The translations under genes were made by a program, and so were the position numbers. This document shows positions 7,819-14,114 of a DNA stretch of 18,204 bases, piece by piece. This stretch comes from Chthoniobacterales bacterium. GTDB lineage: Bacteria; Verrucomicrobiota; Verrucomicrobiia; Chthoniobacterales; UBA10450. The notes under the pieces are model-generated. The model was given only the letters and a program-made list of their open reading frames with translations, was not told where the DNA came from and did not search any database. The DNA lies in the NCBI GenBank assembly GCA_013812515.1, contig JACCTI010000360.1, forward strand, positions 1 through 18,204, read 5' to 3'. Numbering within the stretch: position 1 is the stretch's first letter; each line of letters begins with the position of its first letter.

Positions 7819-8385
7819 TCAAGTGGAGAGTCTAACGCCAAGCATCGTTTCGAGCATCCTAATCTGACGCTTTTTGTTAAGCCACGGGTCGAGATTCGGC
7901 GTTAGGTGCTTGAAGTACTTGGCGAGAAATTCGTCAACAGTAGGAGCGTATGCTTGATCGGACGTCTCGGTTAACAACTGCAGTGCAAGACTGTCGAACG
8001 GCTGTCCGTTCAGCGCGAGATGCGCCCGCGTCGCTTCACGAGCTGCGCGTTTCAGAACGTCAGCATTGCCGGTGCGGATCGCATCCTTTAGGTGCTGAAG
8101 CCAGATGACTTCTGGCTTCGGAAATACGAACGGCGTTCCACCCCGCTGGATTCCGCGTGTCACCTCATAAACCAGCGTCTCGACATCTCCTGACCGATAA
8201 TTGGGGCCGAACAGGGCTATTCGCATCTGCTCGTCACGGGACTTACCTTCATACTTCGAATACTTAGGCGCTTGGTGGGGTTGCTTTGGGCGCGCTGCCT
8301 TCCTGCGCGGCCGCGCAGCCGCCTTCTTTACAGCACGAGGTGCGCCCTTCTGCAGAGGAGCAGATTTTCGTTTCTTTTTAGCCAT
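7819..8385 (-). CDS. Hypothetical protein with Lys/Ala/Pro-rich N-terminal tail
   Basis: A protein of 188 residues that begins 14 bp after the recombinase stop, in the same operon. The first ~42 residues are low-complexity and strongly basic (MAKKKRKSAPLQKG, then KKAAARPRRKAARPK), like the tails of histone-H1-like DNA-binding proteins. Residues about 45-188 look folded and helical (EGKSRDEQMRIALFGPNYRS; VIWLQHLKDAIRTGN; TVDEFLAKYFKHLTPNLDPW). I do not recognise the family. Its place directly behind the integrase suggests a DNA-binding helper in recombination or in control of the element, but no excisionase-type helix-turn-helix is evident. A coupled 32-residue ORF follows. Confidence 0.65.
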   Translation of the reverse strand: MAKKKRKSAPLQKGAPRAVKKAAARPRRKAARPKQPHQAPKYSKYEGKSRDEQMRIALFGPNYRSGDVETLVYEVTRGIQRGGTPFVFPKPEVIWLQHLKDAIRTGNADVLKRAAREATRAHLALNGQPFDSLALQLLTETSDQAYAPTVDEFLAKYFKHLTPNLDPWLNKKRQIRMLETMLGVRLST

Positions 8386-8399
8386 GTCGATGATTCTGT

Positions 8400-9599
8400 T
8401 CAGACAGCATCTGGCGTCAAAGCGAAGTAATCCTCGGCCTGCTTGGGCTTAACAACTTGCCGGTAGTGCCTGAACAACACGCTCGGTGTCTGTTGCCCCA
8501 GCGCCATCTGAGTTTTCTCTGGGCTGTCGCTATAGGCGAGATAATACGAGGCGAATGAATGCCTGAGCGCATTGCGTTTGCGGAAGCCGACCTCGTTGTA
8601 TAGCGCATCGGTCCACCAGCGAAGAGGCGGATCAGGAACTACGGGCCCGCGACCAGCGCGGCACACTTTCAGCCACTCCAGCAAGTTTGGGGCGATGGGG
8701 ATGCTGCGAGGTTCTGCACCTTTTTTGGTCACGGAAGACGGTAGGTCGATGGTTTCATCGTCCACCATTTCCCATGTCATTCGCCGAAGCTCTTCAACTC
8801 GCACTCCGGCGAACAGCCCAATAGCCACGAAGGGCAGAACAGGGGGAAATACGTCTCGCGCGGTCCGCAGTAGCATCGCTGCCTCGTCTACCGTGTAGAT
8901 CTCCGGATATTTGCGCGGTACACGAGGGCGCACGATTTTGTCCAAGGGATTTGTAACGCGGTAATCCTGCATCACTGCGAAGCGAAACAGCATCGCCCAG
9001 TCCCGTAGATAATTGCGCTTGTTAAGCGGTTTCCAGTCCTGACGATCCGCCACCGTCTCGATATCTTGCTTTGTGATCGTCGAGATCTGCGGGTCTTCTC
9101 CAGCATCGTGCTCGATTTCTCTCAACAGCAACTCGCAAGAAATCCGCTGCGCGTAGCAATATCGCTCGGCGGCTCCGCTCTTCTTCAAGCTTTCGAGATG
9201 CTCGTAGATGACGACGGACAGCGGCTTTAGTCCGCCCTTCGGCCGCGCATGCTCAAGATAATAACTGACCGCGTCCCGCAGAGACGTTCCGCCAAGGTGG
9301 TCGAACGCCCAGGCGGCGTCTGAAATTTGCGCCGGTGTAATTGCGAAGGCCGAAGCCCCACCCGCAGCCTGCATACCAATAACGCCATTCGTTGTTCCAC
9401 CTTGCCTTTTGTCTCCAAAAATCCACTCTCTGACGTCACCGAGGTTCTTGAAGAGACGTGTCTGAACGTCGCCTCCGGTAAATGTCGTCCCGAGCCGCAC
9501 CTTGAAATATGGATCGCCTCTGCCGTTCGCCGCATGCGTCACGCCAATCCCCTTCGGGAGGTTGGCGACCAGCTTCTTGTTCTTGGCAGGCTTCGGCAT
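8400..9599 (-). CDS. int: Tyrosine recombinase / integrase
   Basis: Start placed at ATG 9599 (399 residues, MPKPAKNKKLVANL...), because the promoter at 9608-9636 leaves no room for a longer product. An N-terminal DNA-contacting part (AANGRGDPYFKVRLG) is followed by a core-binding helical domain (about 85-190) and the catalytic domain. The first catalytic Arg is R267 (FAGVRVEELRRM), then NALRHSF at 343-349 and HYRQ with nucleophile Y379. The His of the usual HxxR box is Asn343, and the late His/Trp position also looks altered (LGQQTPS). Such variants are common in divergent integrases and do not by themselves mean inactivity. It lies 55 bp from the tRNA-Ser fragment and would integrate and excise the element there. 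Confidence 0.92.
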   Translation of the reverse strand: MPKPAKNKKLVANLPKGIGVTHAANGRGDPYFKVRLGTTFTGGDVQTRLFKNLGDVREWIFGDKRQGGTTNGVIGMQAAGGASAFAITPAQISDAAWAFDHLGGTSLRDAVSYYLEHARPKGGLKPLSVVIYEHLESLKKSGAAERYCYAQRISCELLLREIEHDAGEDPQISTITKQDIETVADRQDWKPLNKRNYLRDWAMLFRFAVMQDYRVTNPLDKIVRPRVPRKYPEIYTVDEAAMLLRTARDVFPPVLPFVAIGLFAGVRVEELRRMTWEMVDDETIDLPSSVTKKGAEPRSIPIAPNLLEWLKVCRAGRGPVVPDPPLRWWTDALYNEVGFRKRNALRHSFASYYLAYSDSPEKTQMALGQQTPSVLFRHYRQVVKPKQAEDYFALTPDAV

Positions 9600-9607
9600 T
9601 AGGTCTG

Positions 9608-9636
9608 AATATATGCGCAAATTGTGCGCATGTCAA
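9608..9636 (-). promoter_or_regulatory. Near-consensus sigma-70 promoter of the integrase
   Basis: On the minus strand, TTGACA (9636-9631) and TATATT (9613-9608) are separated by exactly 17 bp: a perfect -35 and a -10 with one change from TATAAT. The integrase ATG begins 8 bp after the -10, so the transcript should start at or beside the ATG (leaderless). No Shine-Dalgarno sequence is present, in agreement. Confidence 0.75.
9613..9631. promoter_or_regulatory. Palindromic operator filling the integrase promoter spacer
   Basis: ATGCGCA (9613-9619), 5-nt centre, TGCGCAT (9625-9631): a perfect 7-bp inverted repeat. It runs from the first base of the -10 to the last base of the -35 of the integrase promoter. 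A dimeric repressor bound here would block RNA polymerase. The likely binder is a regulator encoded on the element, possibly outside this window. Confidence 0.6.
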
Positions 9637-9654
9637 CTCATCCCTCCTGTATCA

Positions 9655-9717
9655 CTCGACTCGAAATCGAACGTGGGGTTAAACCCACCGTGGGTTCGAA
9701 TCCCACCCCTTCCGCCA
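9655..9717 (+). other. tRNA-Ser(CGA) 3' fragment: attachment-site scar
   Basis: The sequence reads as the 3' part of a tRNA-Ser: anticodon loop CTCGAAA (CGA anticodon at 9662-9664), a variable arm with stem GTGGG/CCCAC, a T-arm GTGGG-TTCGAAT-CCCAC, acceptor strand CCCTTCC, G and CCA at 9715-9717. The matching 5' half (GGAAGGG and the D-arm) is absent: upstream lies the integrase promoter. The first anticodon-stem pair (9655/9671) is mismatched, so homology to the true tRNA may begin at about 9656. The crossover was probably in or near the anticodon arm. Confidence 0.85.
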
Positions 9718-9957
9718 CTCCAGGTGGAGAAGCGCCCCGATCTGATTAGCTGCCCCTGCTTGCCTGGCTCCGTCGGGTCGCTTCCGCGATGGTCTTTGCG
9801 CCTGGTTGGTGGCCCAAGCACGCGTGCTCTCGCTCGGAGTTTCGCGACCACGACTGGGGCGGATCTCCGGTATCGCGCTTAAGCCGCGAGCAACAGTTAG
9901 TCCCGCAGGTCAATTTGCCCTGCTCATTAAGCGCGCTCGCGCAGGACACGCCTGCGA
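9718..9957. other. Intergenic stretch right of the element border
   Basis: 240 bp between the tRNA-Ser scar and tRNA-Gln. I see no credible gene. Short frames here are GC-rich noise, and one runs through the tRNA scar. A small hairpin (CGCAGG/CCTGCG, 9940-9956) lies just past the 3' end of the tRNA-Gln gene and may mark its transcript end, but it has no T-tract. Confidence 0.5.
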
Positions 9958-10031
9958 TGGCTACCCCGCATGGATTCGAACCATGAATAACGCCTCCAAA
10001 GGGCGCTGTGTTACCGTTACACCACGGGGTA
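9958..10031 (-). tRNA. tRNA-Gln(UUG)
   Basis: Complete cloverleaf of 74 nt including an encoded CCA (9960-9958). Acceptor TACCCCG pairs with CGGGGTA. The D-arm is GTGT...ACAC with an AACGGTAA loop. The anticodon arm is GCGCC-CTTTGGA-GGCGT with anticodon TTG, the T-arm CATGG-TTCGAAT-CCATG, and the discriminator base G. UUG decodes CAA, glutamine. Confidence 0.95.
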
Positions 10032-10051
10032 ATCGGAAGTGCCGATGCGCG

Positions 10052-10080
10052 ATTGTCGATTTGCAACGCGGAGATCGCAA
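10052..10080 (-). promoter_or_regulatory. Probable promoter of tRNA-Gln
   Basis: On the minus strand TTGCGA (10080-10075) and GACAAT (10057-10052) are 17 bp apart, and the tRNA 5' end follows 20 bp later. Four of six bases match the consensus at each box. Position and spacing fit a tRNA promoter with a short leader. Confidence 0.45.
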
Positions 10081-10105
10081 TTCGAATTTACGCCGCGGCG
10101 CGCGC

Positions 10106-10198
10106 TCAGGATTTTGACGGGCCGGGCGCAGGAAGGCGGATGTCCACGGTGGTGCCGTGGCCGGGAACGCTCGCCAGGCTCGCCGCACCGAACCTCTC
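10106..10198 (-). pseudogene. Relic resembling the C-terminus of a histidine kinase
   Basis: One minus-strand frame ends with SVPGHGTTVDIRLPAP and a TGA at 10108-10106. The pattern PGxGTTVxIxLP is the last box (G2) of the HATPase domain of sensor kinases, normally close to the C-terminus as here. Upstream in the same frame no G1 box or His box appears and no start codon supports a gene, so at most a fragment remains. It could also be part of a dispersed repeat, or a chance match in GC-rich DNA. Confidence 0.35.
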
Positions 10199-10215
10199 TG
10201 GATCCCGCCCGGCCC
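10119..10215. repeat. 97-nt inverted-repeat structure
   Basis: GGGCCGGGCG at 10119-10128 pairs perfectly with CGCCCGGCCC at 10206-10215, closing a 97-nt stretch. The stretch also holds an inner hairpin CCACGG-TGGTG-CCGTGG (10144-10160). It could be a structured RNA or a palindromic repeat. It lacks the conserved helix-8 sequence of SRP RNA and the signatures of RNase P RNA. A further perfect hairpin (8-bp stem) follows at 10261-10280. Confidence 0.35.
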
Positions 10216-10260
10216 ATAGGAGGATTGCCTTGCCGGTGGAAACCGCGCTCGGAAAGTTCG

Positions 10261-10280
10261 CGCTGGCGACGGCGCCAGCG
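10261..10280. repeat. Perfect 8-bp hairpin
   Basis: CGCTGGCG, loop ACGG, CGCCAGCG. It lies in the 401-bp non-coding stretch 10032-10432 between tRNA-Gln and the membrane-protein gene. No T-tract follows, so a terminator role is not supported. The rest of the stretch shows no gene I can defend. Confidence 0.4.
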
Positions 10281-10432
10281 CCAGCACGCGTGGGCGCGTG
10301 CGCTCCCCGGACACGCGCGAATCGCGCAAACGCCCGTGGTCAATTCATCTGTATACGTTGCACCAGGAATTTTTCTCGCCGAACGAAGAGCAAATCATTA
10401 GGCATTTGCCCGAACCAAATCTCTAGCTCAGC

Positions 10433-10864
10433 ATGAACACCAAGCGCCTCTTACTTGCGATCCTCGCCGGATTCGTCTTCATCTTTGCGACCGACTTTGT
10501 CGTCCACGCTATCTGGCTGGGACCTGATTACAAAGCGACCGCTGCGCTTTGGCGCCCGGAAGCGGAGATGCAGGGGCGCTTCGCCCTGATGCTCTTGGCG
10601 CAGCTGCTCTGCTCAATCGCCTTCATTTACATCTGGGCGAAGACCGGCTGGCGTCGAAGAACGATCAGAGATGGATGCGTTTACGGATTTTGGATGGGGT
10701 TGTTCCAGCAGATTACGACCATCGTCCTCTACGTCGTAGCGCCAATGCCGATGGAGCTGGCGGCGAAATGGTTCCTTTCTGGAATACTGCAGGCGATTCT
10801 CCTCGGAGCGCTCGCCGCGCTCATTTACAAGCCACTCCCGAGCCTCGCGGACCGGCGGAACTGA
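10433..10864 (+). CDS. Small integral membrane protein
   Basis: A protein of 143 residues with four hydrophobic helices: about 5-27 (LLLAILAGFVFIFATDFVVH), about 50-68 (FALMLLAQLLCSIAFIYIW), about 82-104 (CVYGFWMGLFQQITTIVLYV) and about 111-133 (WFLSGILQAILLGALAALIY). Polar loops and a short basic C-tail complete it. No catalytic motif is visible; it resembles uncharacterised four-helix proteins of unknown role. ATG 10433 is the natural start, with the first helix directly behind it. A peptidase gene follows 62 bp downstream on the same strand and may share its transcript, with no obvious functional link. Confidence 0.8.
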   Translation: MNTKRLLLAILAGFVFIFATDFVVHAIWLGPDYKATAALWRPEAEMQGRFALMLLAQLLCSIAFIYIWAKTGWRRRTIRDGCVYGFWMGLFQQITTIVLYVVAPMPMELAAKWFLSGILQAILLGALAALIYKPLPSLADRRN

Positions 10865-10926
10865 CTCTGGAATTCTTCTCGCTGGGGTTTACAGCAGGGG
10901 AATTTCAACGAATCCAACCAATGCAC

Positions 10927-12390
10927 ATGACCGCACGCTCGATCGTCCTGTCGCGTGGCATCCTTATGATCCTCGCGAGCGGCTTTGCTTTGTGCGGAGC
11001 GCGTGCGCACGAGGCGAGTCCATCGCCCTCGCCGACGCCAATTTACTTTTCTCCCCAAACGTTGGCTGAGTTAAAGCAACTCCAGCAAGCGGCGCTCGCG
11101 AGTGATTACGCCTATCGGCAAGTCGCGCATCTTTCGAACAACATCGGTCCTCGCTTGAGCGGCTCGCCGCAGGCACAGAAAGCGGTGGAGTACGTCGCCG
11201 CCGAGTTGACCGCGCTGGGCCTCGATGTGCGCACCGAAAAAATAATGGTGCCGCGGTGGGTCCGTGGCGAAGAGACGGCCGCCCTGGTGGAGTTTCCCGG
11301 TCAGGCCGCGAACACGACCCAGAAAATCATCCTGACCGCGCTTGGCGGTAGCATCGCGACGCCGGCGGAGGGAATGACCGCCAATGTCGTGGTGGCACGG
11401 AATTTCGAAGAATTGCAGTCGTTAGGCCGGGAGAAAGTCGCAGGCAATATCGTTGTTTTCCTGCATACGTTCGACAAGGCCATGGCCGTGCAGGGACGCG
11501 GCGGCGATGCCTACGGAGAAGCGGTCGCGTACCGGAGCGAGGCACCGAGCGCGGCGGCCCGACTCGGAGCGGTGGCGGCATTGATCCGGTCCGTTGGAAG
11601 CGCTGAATTTCGATTGCCGCACACCGGCTCAACCAACTACGCGGAGGATGCGCCCAAAATTCCAGCTGGCGCGGTGAGCTCCGAAGACGCGGACCTTGTT
11701 GCGTCGCTCGTGCCTCAAGGAGTCGTCCGGATGAAGTTGGTACTCACACCGCAGACACTGCCGGAGGTGGAGAGCTACAACGTCGTGGGAGATTTGAAAG
11801 GCAGCACCAATCCTGAGCAGATTGTGATCGTCTCGGGCCATTTGGATTCATGGGATCTCGGCACGGGCGCGATCGATGATGCCGCCGGGGTCGCGGTCTC
11901 GATGCAGGTGGGGAATCTTGTCAAGCAGCTCAAGCTACAACCGAAGCGGACGATTCGCGTGATCGCCTGGATGAACGAAGAGAACGGCCTCCGCGGCGGG
12001 AGAACTTACGCCATTGATCATGCTGCGGAACTGCCGAACCACGTCGCGGCCATGGAAACAGACGGCGGTGCGGGTCACCCCTTAGGGATCAATCTGCGTG
12101 GCAAGCCGGAGCTCGCCACTGTGCTCAAGCCTGTCGCAAAGGTGCTGCAGGAGATTGGCGCGGGCCTGTTGAACAAAGTAGACCACGCCGGGGCGGACAT
12201 CTCCCCGATGGAAGCCGCGGGCGTGCCGACCTTCAGCCCGTTCCAGGATAGCCGGACCTATTTTCATTACCACCACACTGCGGCCGATACGTTGGATAAA
12301 ATCGTTCCCCGCGAGCTCGCAGAAAATGCCGCGATTAATGCGGTCTGGGCCTATGCGCTCGCGAACATGGAGCAGCCGCTGCCGCGGTGA
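10927..12390 (+). CDS. Secreted M28-family metallopeptidase (carboxypeptidase Q-like)
   Basis: 487 residues from ATG 10927; ATG 10921 adds two. A signal peptide covers residues 1-27 (basic start, GILMILASGFALCG, cleavage after ARA), so the enzyme works outside the cytoplasm. A Ser/Pro linker leads into a protease-associated-type insert (about 120-240) and the peptidase core. The two-zinc ligands of M28 enzymes are all visible: H305 (SGHLDSWD), bridging D317 (GAIDDAAG), E352 after catalytic-base E351 (NEENG), D379 (METDGG) and H450 near YFHYHHTAADT. Length and order match plasma glutamate carboxypeptidase/aminopeptidase relatives that trim dipeptides or N-terminal residues. The same frame is open upstream to 10549, but that part is the shadow of the membrane-protein gene. 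Confidence 0.93.
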   Translation: MTARSIVLSRGILMILASGFALCGARAHEASPSPSPTPIYFSPQTLAELKQLQQAALASDYAYRQVAHLSNNIGPRLSGSPQAQKAVEYVAAELTALGLDVRTEKIMVPRWVRGEETAALVEFPGQAANTTQKIILTALGGSIATPAEGMTANVVVARNFEELQSLGREKVAGNIVVFLHTFDKAMAVQGRGGDAYGEAVAYRSEAPSAAARLGAVAALIRSVGSAEFRLPHTGSTNYAEDAPKIPAGAVSSEDADLVASLVPQGVVRMKLVLTPQTLPEVESYNVVGDLKGSTNPEQIVIVSGHLDSWDLGTGAIDDAAGVAVSMQVGNLVKQLKLQPKRTIRVIAWMNEENGLRGGRTYAIDHAAELPNHVAAMETDGGAGHPLGINLRGKPELATVLKPVAKVLQEIGAGLLNKVDHAGADISPMEAAGVPTFSPFQDSRTYFHYHHTAADTLDKIVPRELAENAAINAVWAYALANMEQPLPR

Positions 12391-12675
12391 AGCGCTGATT
12401 CTGGGAGTGAATCATTAGCTCAGATTTTCGCCGCTAGAGTCGAGGAACCCCTTCTCGCTTCATCCCGCTTGCGGCGCGCGTCCGCTCGTGATCGTTGCCT
12501 CATGTTGACGCTATCTGCATTCGTGGTCGCTGTTGGGTCGGTATTTGGAAGCGTCCTCTGGGCCTTGTAAGGAAGACCTCACGAACGCCGCCTAACGGCA
12601 GGCGCTTGCTGCGCCGACACTCCTGCCGATCCTGCCTTTACCCCTTCTCTGACAAGCGTAGGTTGGCCGCTCCAC

Positions 12676-13719
12676 ATGCCGGTCACCGACGAACAGGTAA
12701 AGGAAGCGCTCAAAGCGGTTAAGTATCCCGGATTCAGCCGCGACATCGTCTCGTTTGGATTAGTAAAAGGAATCCGGATCGACGGAGGCGCTGTCAGCGT
12801 GCAATTAGCGCTCGCGACAAACGAGCCCGCCATTCCTCGCGCCATCAAAGCCGACGCGGAGTCGGTCCTGCAAAACATCGCGGGTATCGCAGTCGCGAAG
12901 GTTTTGATCGATGTCCACGCGCCACCGGTGGGCGCGGGTGCGGCTGGTGTCGGCGCCACCCGCATCGAAGGCATCAAGCACGTCATTGCGGTAGCGAGTG
13001 GCAAAGGCGGCGTCGGCAAATCGACAGTTGCCGCTAATCTCGCCGTCGCGCTGGAGAGAACGGAAGCACGCGTGGGCCTTTGCGATTGCGATATTCACGG
13101 CCCCAGCATCGCGCTCATGTTCGGAACGCGCGACCGGCCGACTGCGACGGATGAGAACAAGATCATTCCGATCGAGCAGTACAATCTGAAGCTAATGTCG
13201 ATGGGCTTCCTTCTGGACGATGCTTCGCCGGCCATTCTGCGCGGCCCGATGGTGACGCGCTACACGCAACAATTTCTGCGTCAGGTTGAATGGGGCGAGC
13301 TGGACTACCTCGTCCTCGACCTGCCGCCGGGCACAGGCGACATCCAACTCACGATCGTGCAGACGGTGGCGCTCGCCGGAGCAATCATCGTCACGACGCC
13401 GCAGGAGGTGGCACTGATCGATGCGCGCAAAGCCTCCACGATGTTTGAAAAGGTGAATGTGCCGGTGCTCGGGTTGATCGAGAACATGAGCTACTTCATC
13501 TCGCCAGATAGTGGGAAGCGTTACGACATCTTCGGATCGGGCGGCGGGGAACGCGAAGCGAAGCGGCTCCGGGTTCCGTTGCTCGGTCAAGTCCCGCTTG
13601 ATATCGCGACGCGGGAATCGGGCGATCGCGGAATGCCGATCACCGCGGAAGGCGGCACGTCCGCCGTGGCCACGGAGTTCCTTCGGATCGCGAAGCATTT
13701 ACGACGGACGCTGGACTAG
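12676..13719 (+). CDS. mrp: Mrp/NBP35-family iron-sulfur cluster carrier ATPase
   Basis: A protein of 347 residues. The N-terminal ~85 residues are a MIP18/DUF59 domain (VTDEQVKEALKAVKYPGFSRDIVSFGLV). The ParA/MinD-like ATPase follows, with deviant Walker A GKGGVGKST at 109-117, CDCDIHGPSI and DLPPGTGDIQLT. Mrp proteins carry [4Fe-4S] clusters to apoproteins in the cytosol. The CxxC that usually holds the cluster at the dimer interface is replaced by Ser-Pro-Asp-Ser (276-279, ENMSYFISPDSGK). This is also seen in other bacterial Mrp proteins and leaves the cluster-binding mode open. The 285 bp upstream (12391-12675) contain no gene I can support, only a small hairpin (GGCGC/GCGCC, 12601-12615). 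Confidence 0.93.
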   Translation: MPVTDEQVKEALKAVKYPGFSRDIVSFGLVKGIRIDGGAVSVQLALATNEPAIPRAIKADAESVLQNIAGIAVAKVLIDVHAPPVGAGAAGVGATRIEGIKHVIAVASGKGGVGKSTVAANLAVALERTEARVGLCDCDIHGPSIALMFGTRDRPTATDENKIIPIEQYNLKLMSMGFLLDDASPAILRGPMVTRYTQQFLRQVEWGELDYLVLDLPPGTGDIQLTIVQTVALAGAIIVTTPQEVALIDARKASTMFEKVNVPVLGLIENMSYFISPDSGKRYDIFGSGGGEREAKRLRVPLLGQVPLDIATRESGDRGMPITAEGGTSAVATEFLRIAKHLRRTLD

Positions 13720-13809
13720 CAACGTTCTGGATCCAACGGAGTTGAATAGCCAGTGCCCATCACGCAGACCATCGTGCGCCTCGGATTGATTTGACCGCAC
13801 GGAAACATT

Positions 13810-14061
13810 ATGGATAAAAGTCCAGAGATGCCAGCTCCGCAGGGGGAACAATCGCATTTCGTGGAGAATTCTATTCTCTACAAAGAATTTCTCGCCGAAC
13901 GCGAAGAGGTTCTGAAGCACAAGTGGATCGAAAGTGAGAAGGCTGGGTCGGATATTGGATTCGAAAAAGCGCTGCTTGACTGGATTGTGAAGCATCGTTC
14001 GAATTGGCGGGAGAAGCGTATGAAGGAGGCTCGCGGCCAGACATCAGGCACCGCTAGCTGA
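13810..14061 (+). CDS. Small conserved hypothetical protein
   Basis: A protein of 83 residues, acidic at the start and basic at the end, probably all helical. The core pattern YKEFLAEREEVLKHKWIESE, then KAGSDIGFEKALLDWIVKHR and SNWREKR, looks like a short conserved protein found in various soil bacteria, for which I know no function. A GGAA before the ATG (cGGAAACATT-ATG) may serve as ribosome site. It sits 90 bp after mrp and 53 bp before pyrR on the same strand and may be co-transcribed. No membrane segment or cysteine is present. Confidence 0.75.
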   Translation: MDKSPEMPAPQGEQSHFVENSILYKEFLAEREEVLKHKWIESEKAGSDIGFEKALLDWIVKHRSNWREKRMKEARGQTSGTAS

Positions 14062-14114
14062 TCGCCCCTTCCGCTTCCTTTAAATGCGATCCTGCGAGGT
14101 CGCCAAGGAAGGCC

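Larger units (their letters stand above)
1..9717. mobile_element. Right-hand part of a tRNA-Ser-integrated element (left end outside window)
   Basis: The right border is the 3' fragment of a tRNA-Ser gene at 9655-9717, immediately preceded by a tyrosine recombinase gene reading away from it. The tRNA fragment points rightwards, so the rebuilt intact tRNA and the other att site should lie to the left, beyond position 1. Everything in between is accessory in character: a methyltransferase with a nuclease-like domain, a KAP NTPase, a membrane protein, a radical SAM cluster and several genes I do not recognise. Housekeeping genes begin only right of the border. I see no phage structural genes, plasmid replication genes or conjugation genes in this part, so the class (genomic island, ICE, prophage satellite) stays open. 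The left boundary is inferred, not seen. Confidence 0.7.

Noticed and set aside
9633..9882. Minus- and plus-strand frames across the tRNA-Ser scar with strings such as GGIRTHG
   Set aside because: These are well-known artefact translations of tRNA T-arm sequence, not genes.
10190..10206. PyrR-box-like ATCCAGAGAGGTT on the minus strand
   Set aside because: No pyrimidine gene lies downstream on that strand and the rest of the PyrR-binding consensus is missing.
10119..10215. SRP (4.5S) RNA, suggested by length and closing stem
   Set aside because: The universally conserved helix-8 sequence (GGAAG tetraloop region followed by AGCAG) is not present on either strand.
10008..10436. Long plus-strand frame over the tRNA-Gln/intergenic region
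   Set aside because: It begins inside the tRNA gene and encodes Arg/Ala/Pro-rich sequence without family character; the DNA holds inverted repeats instead.
10549..10926. N-terminal extension of the M28 peptidase
   Set aside because: It overlaps the membrane-protein gene in another frame, and a good signal peptide starts at 10921/10927.
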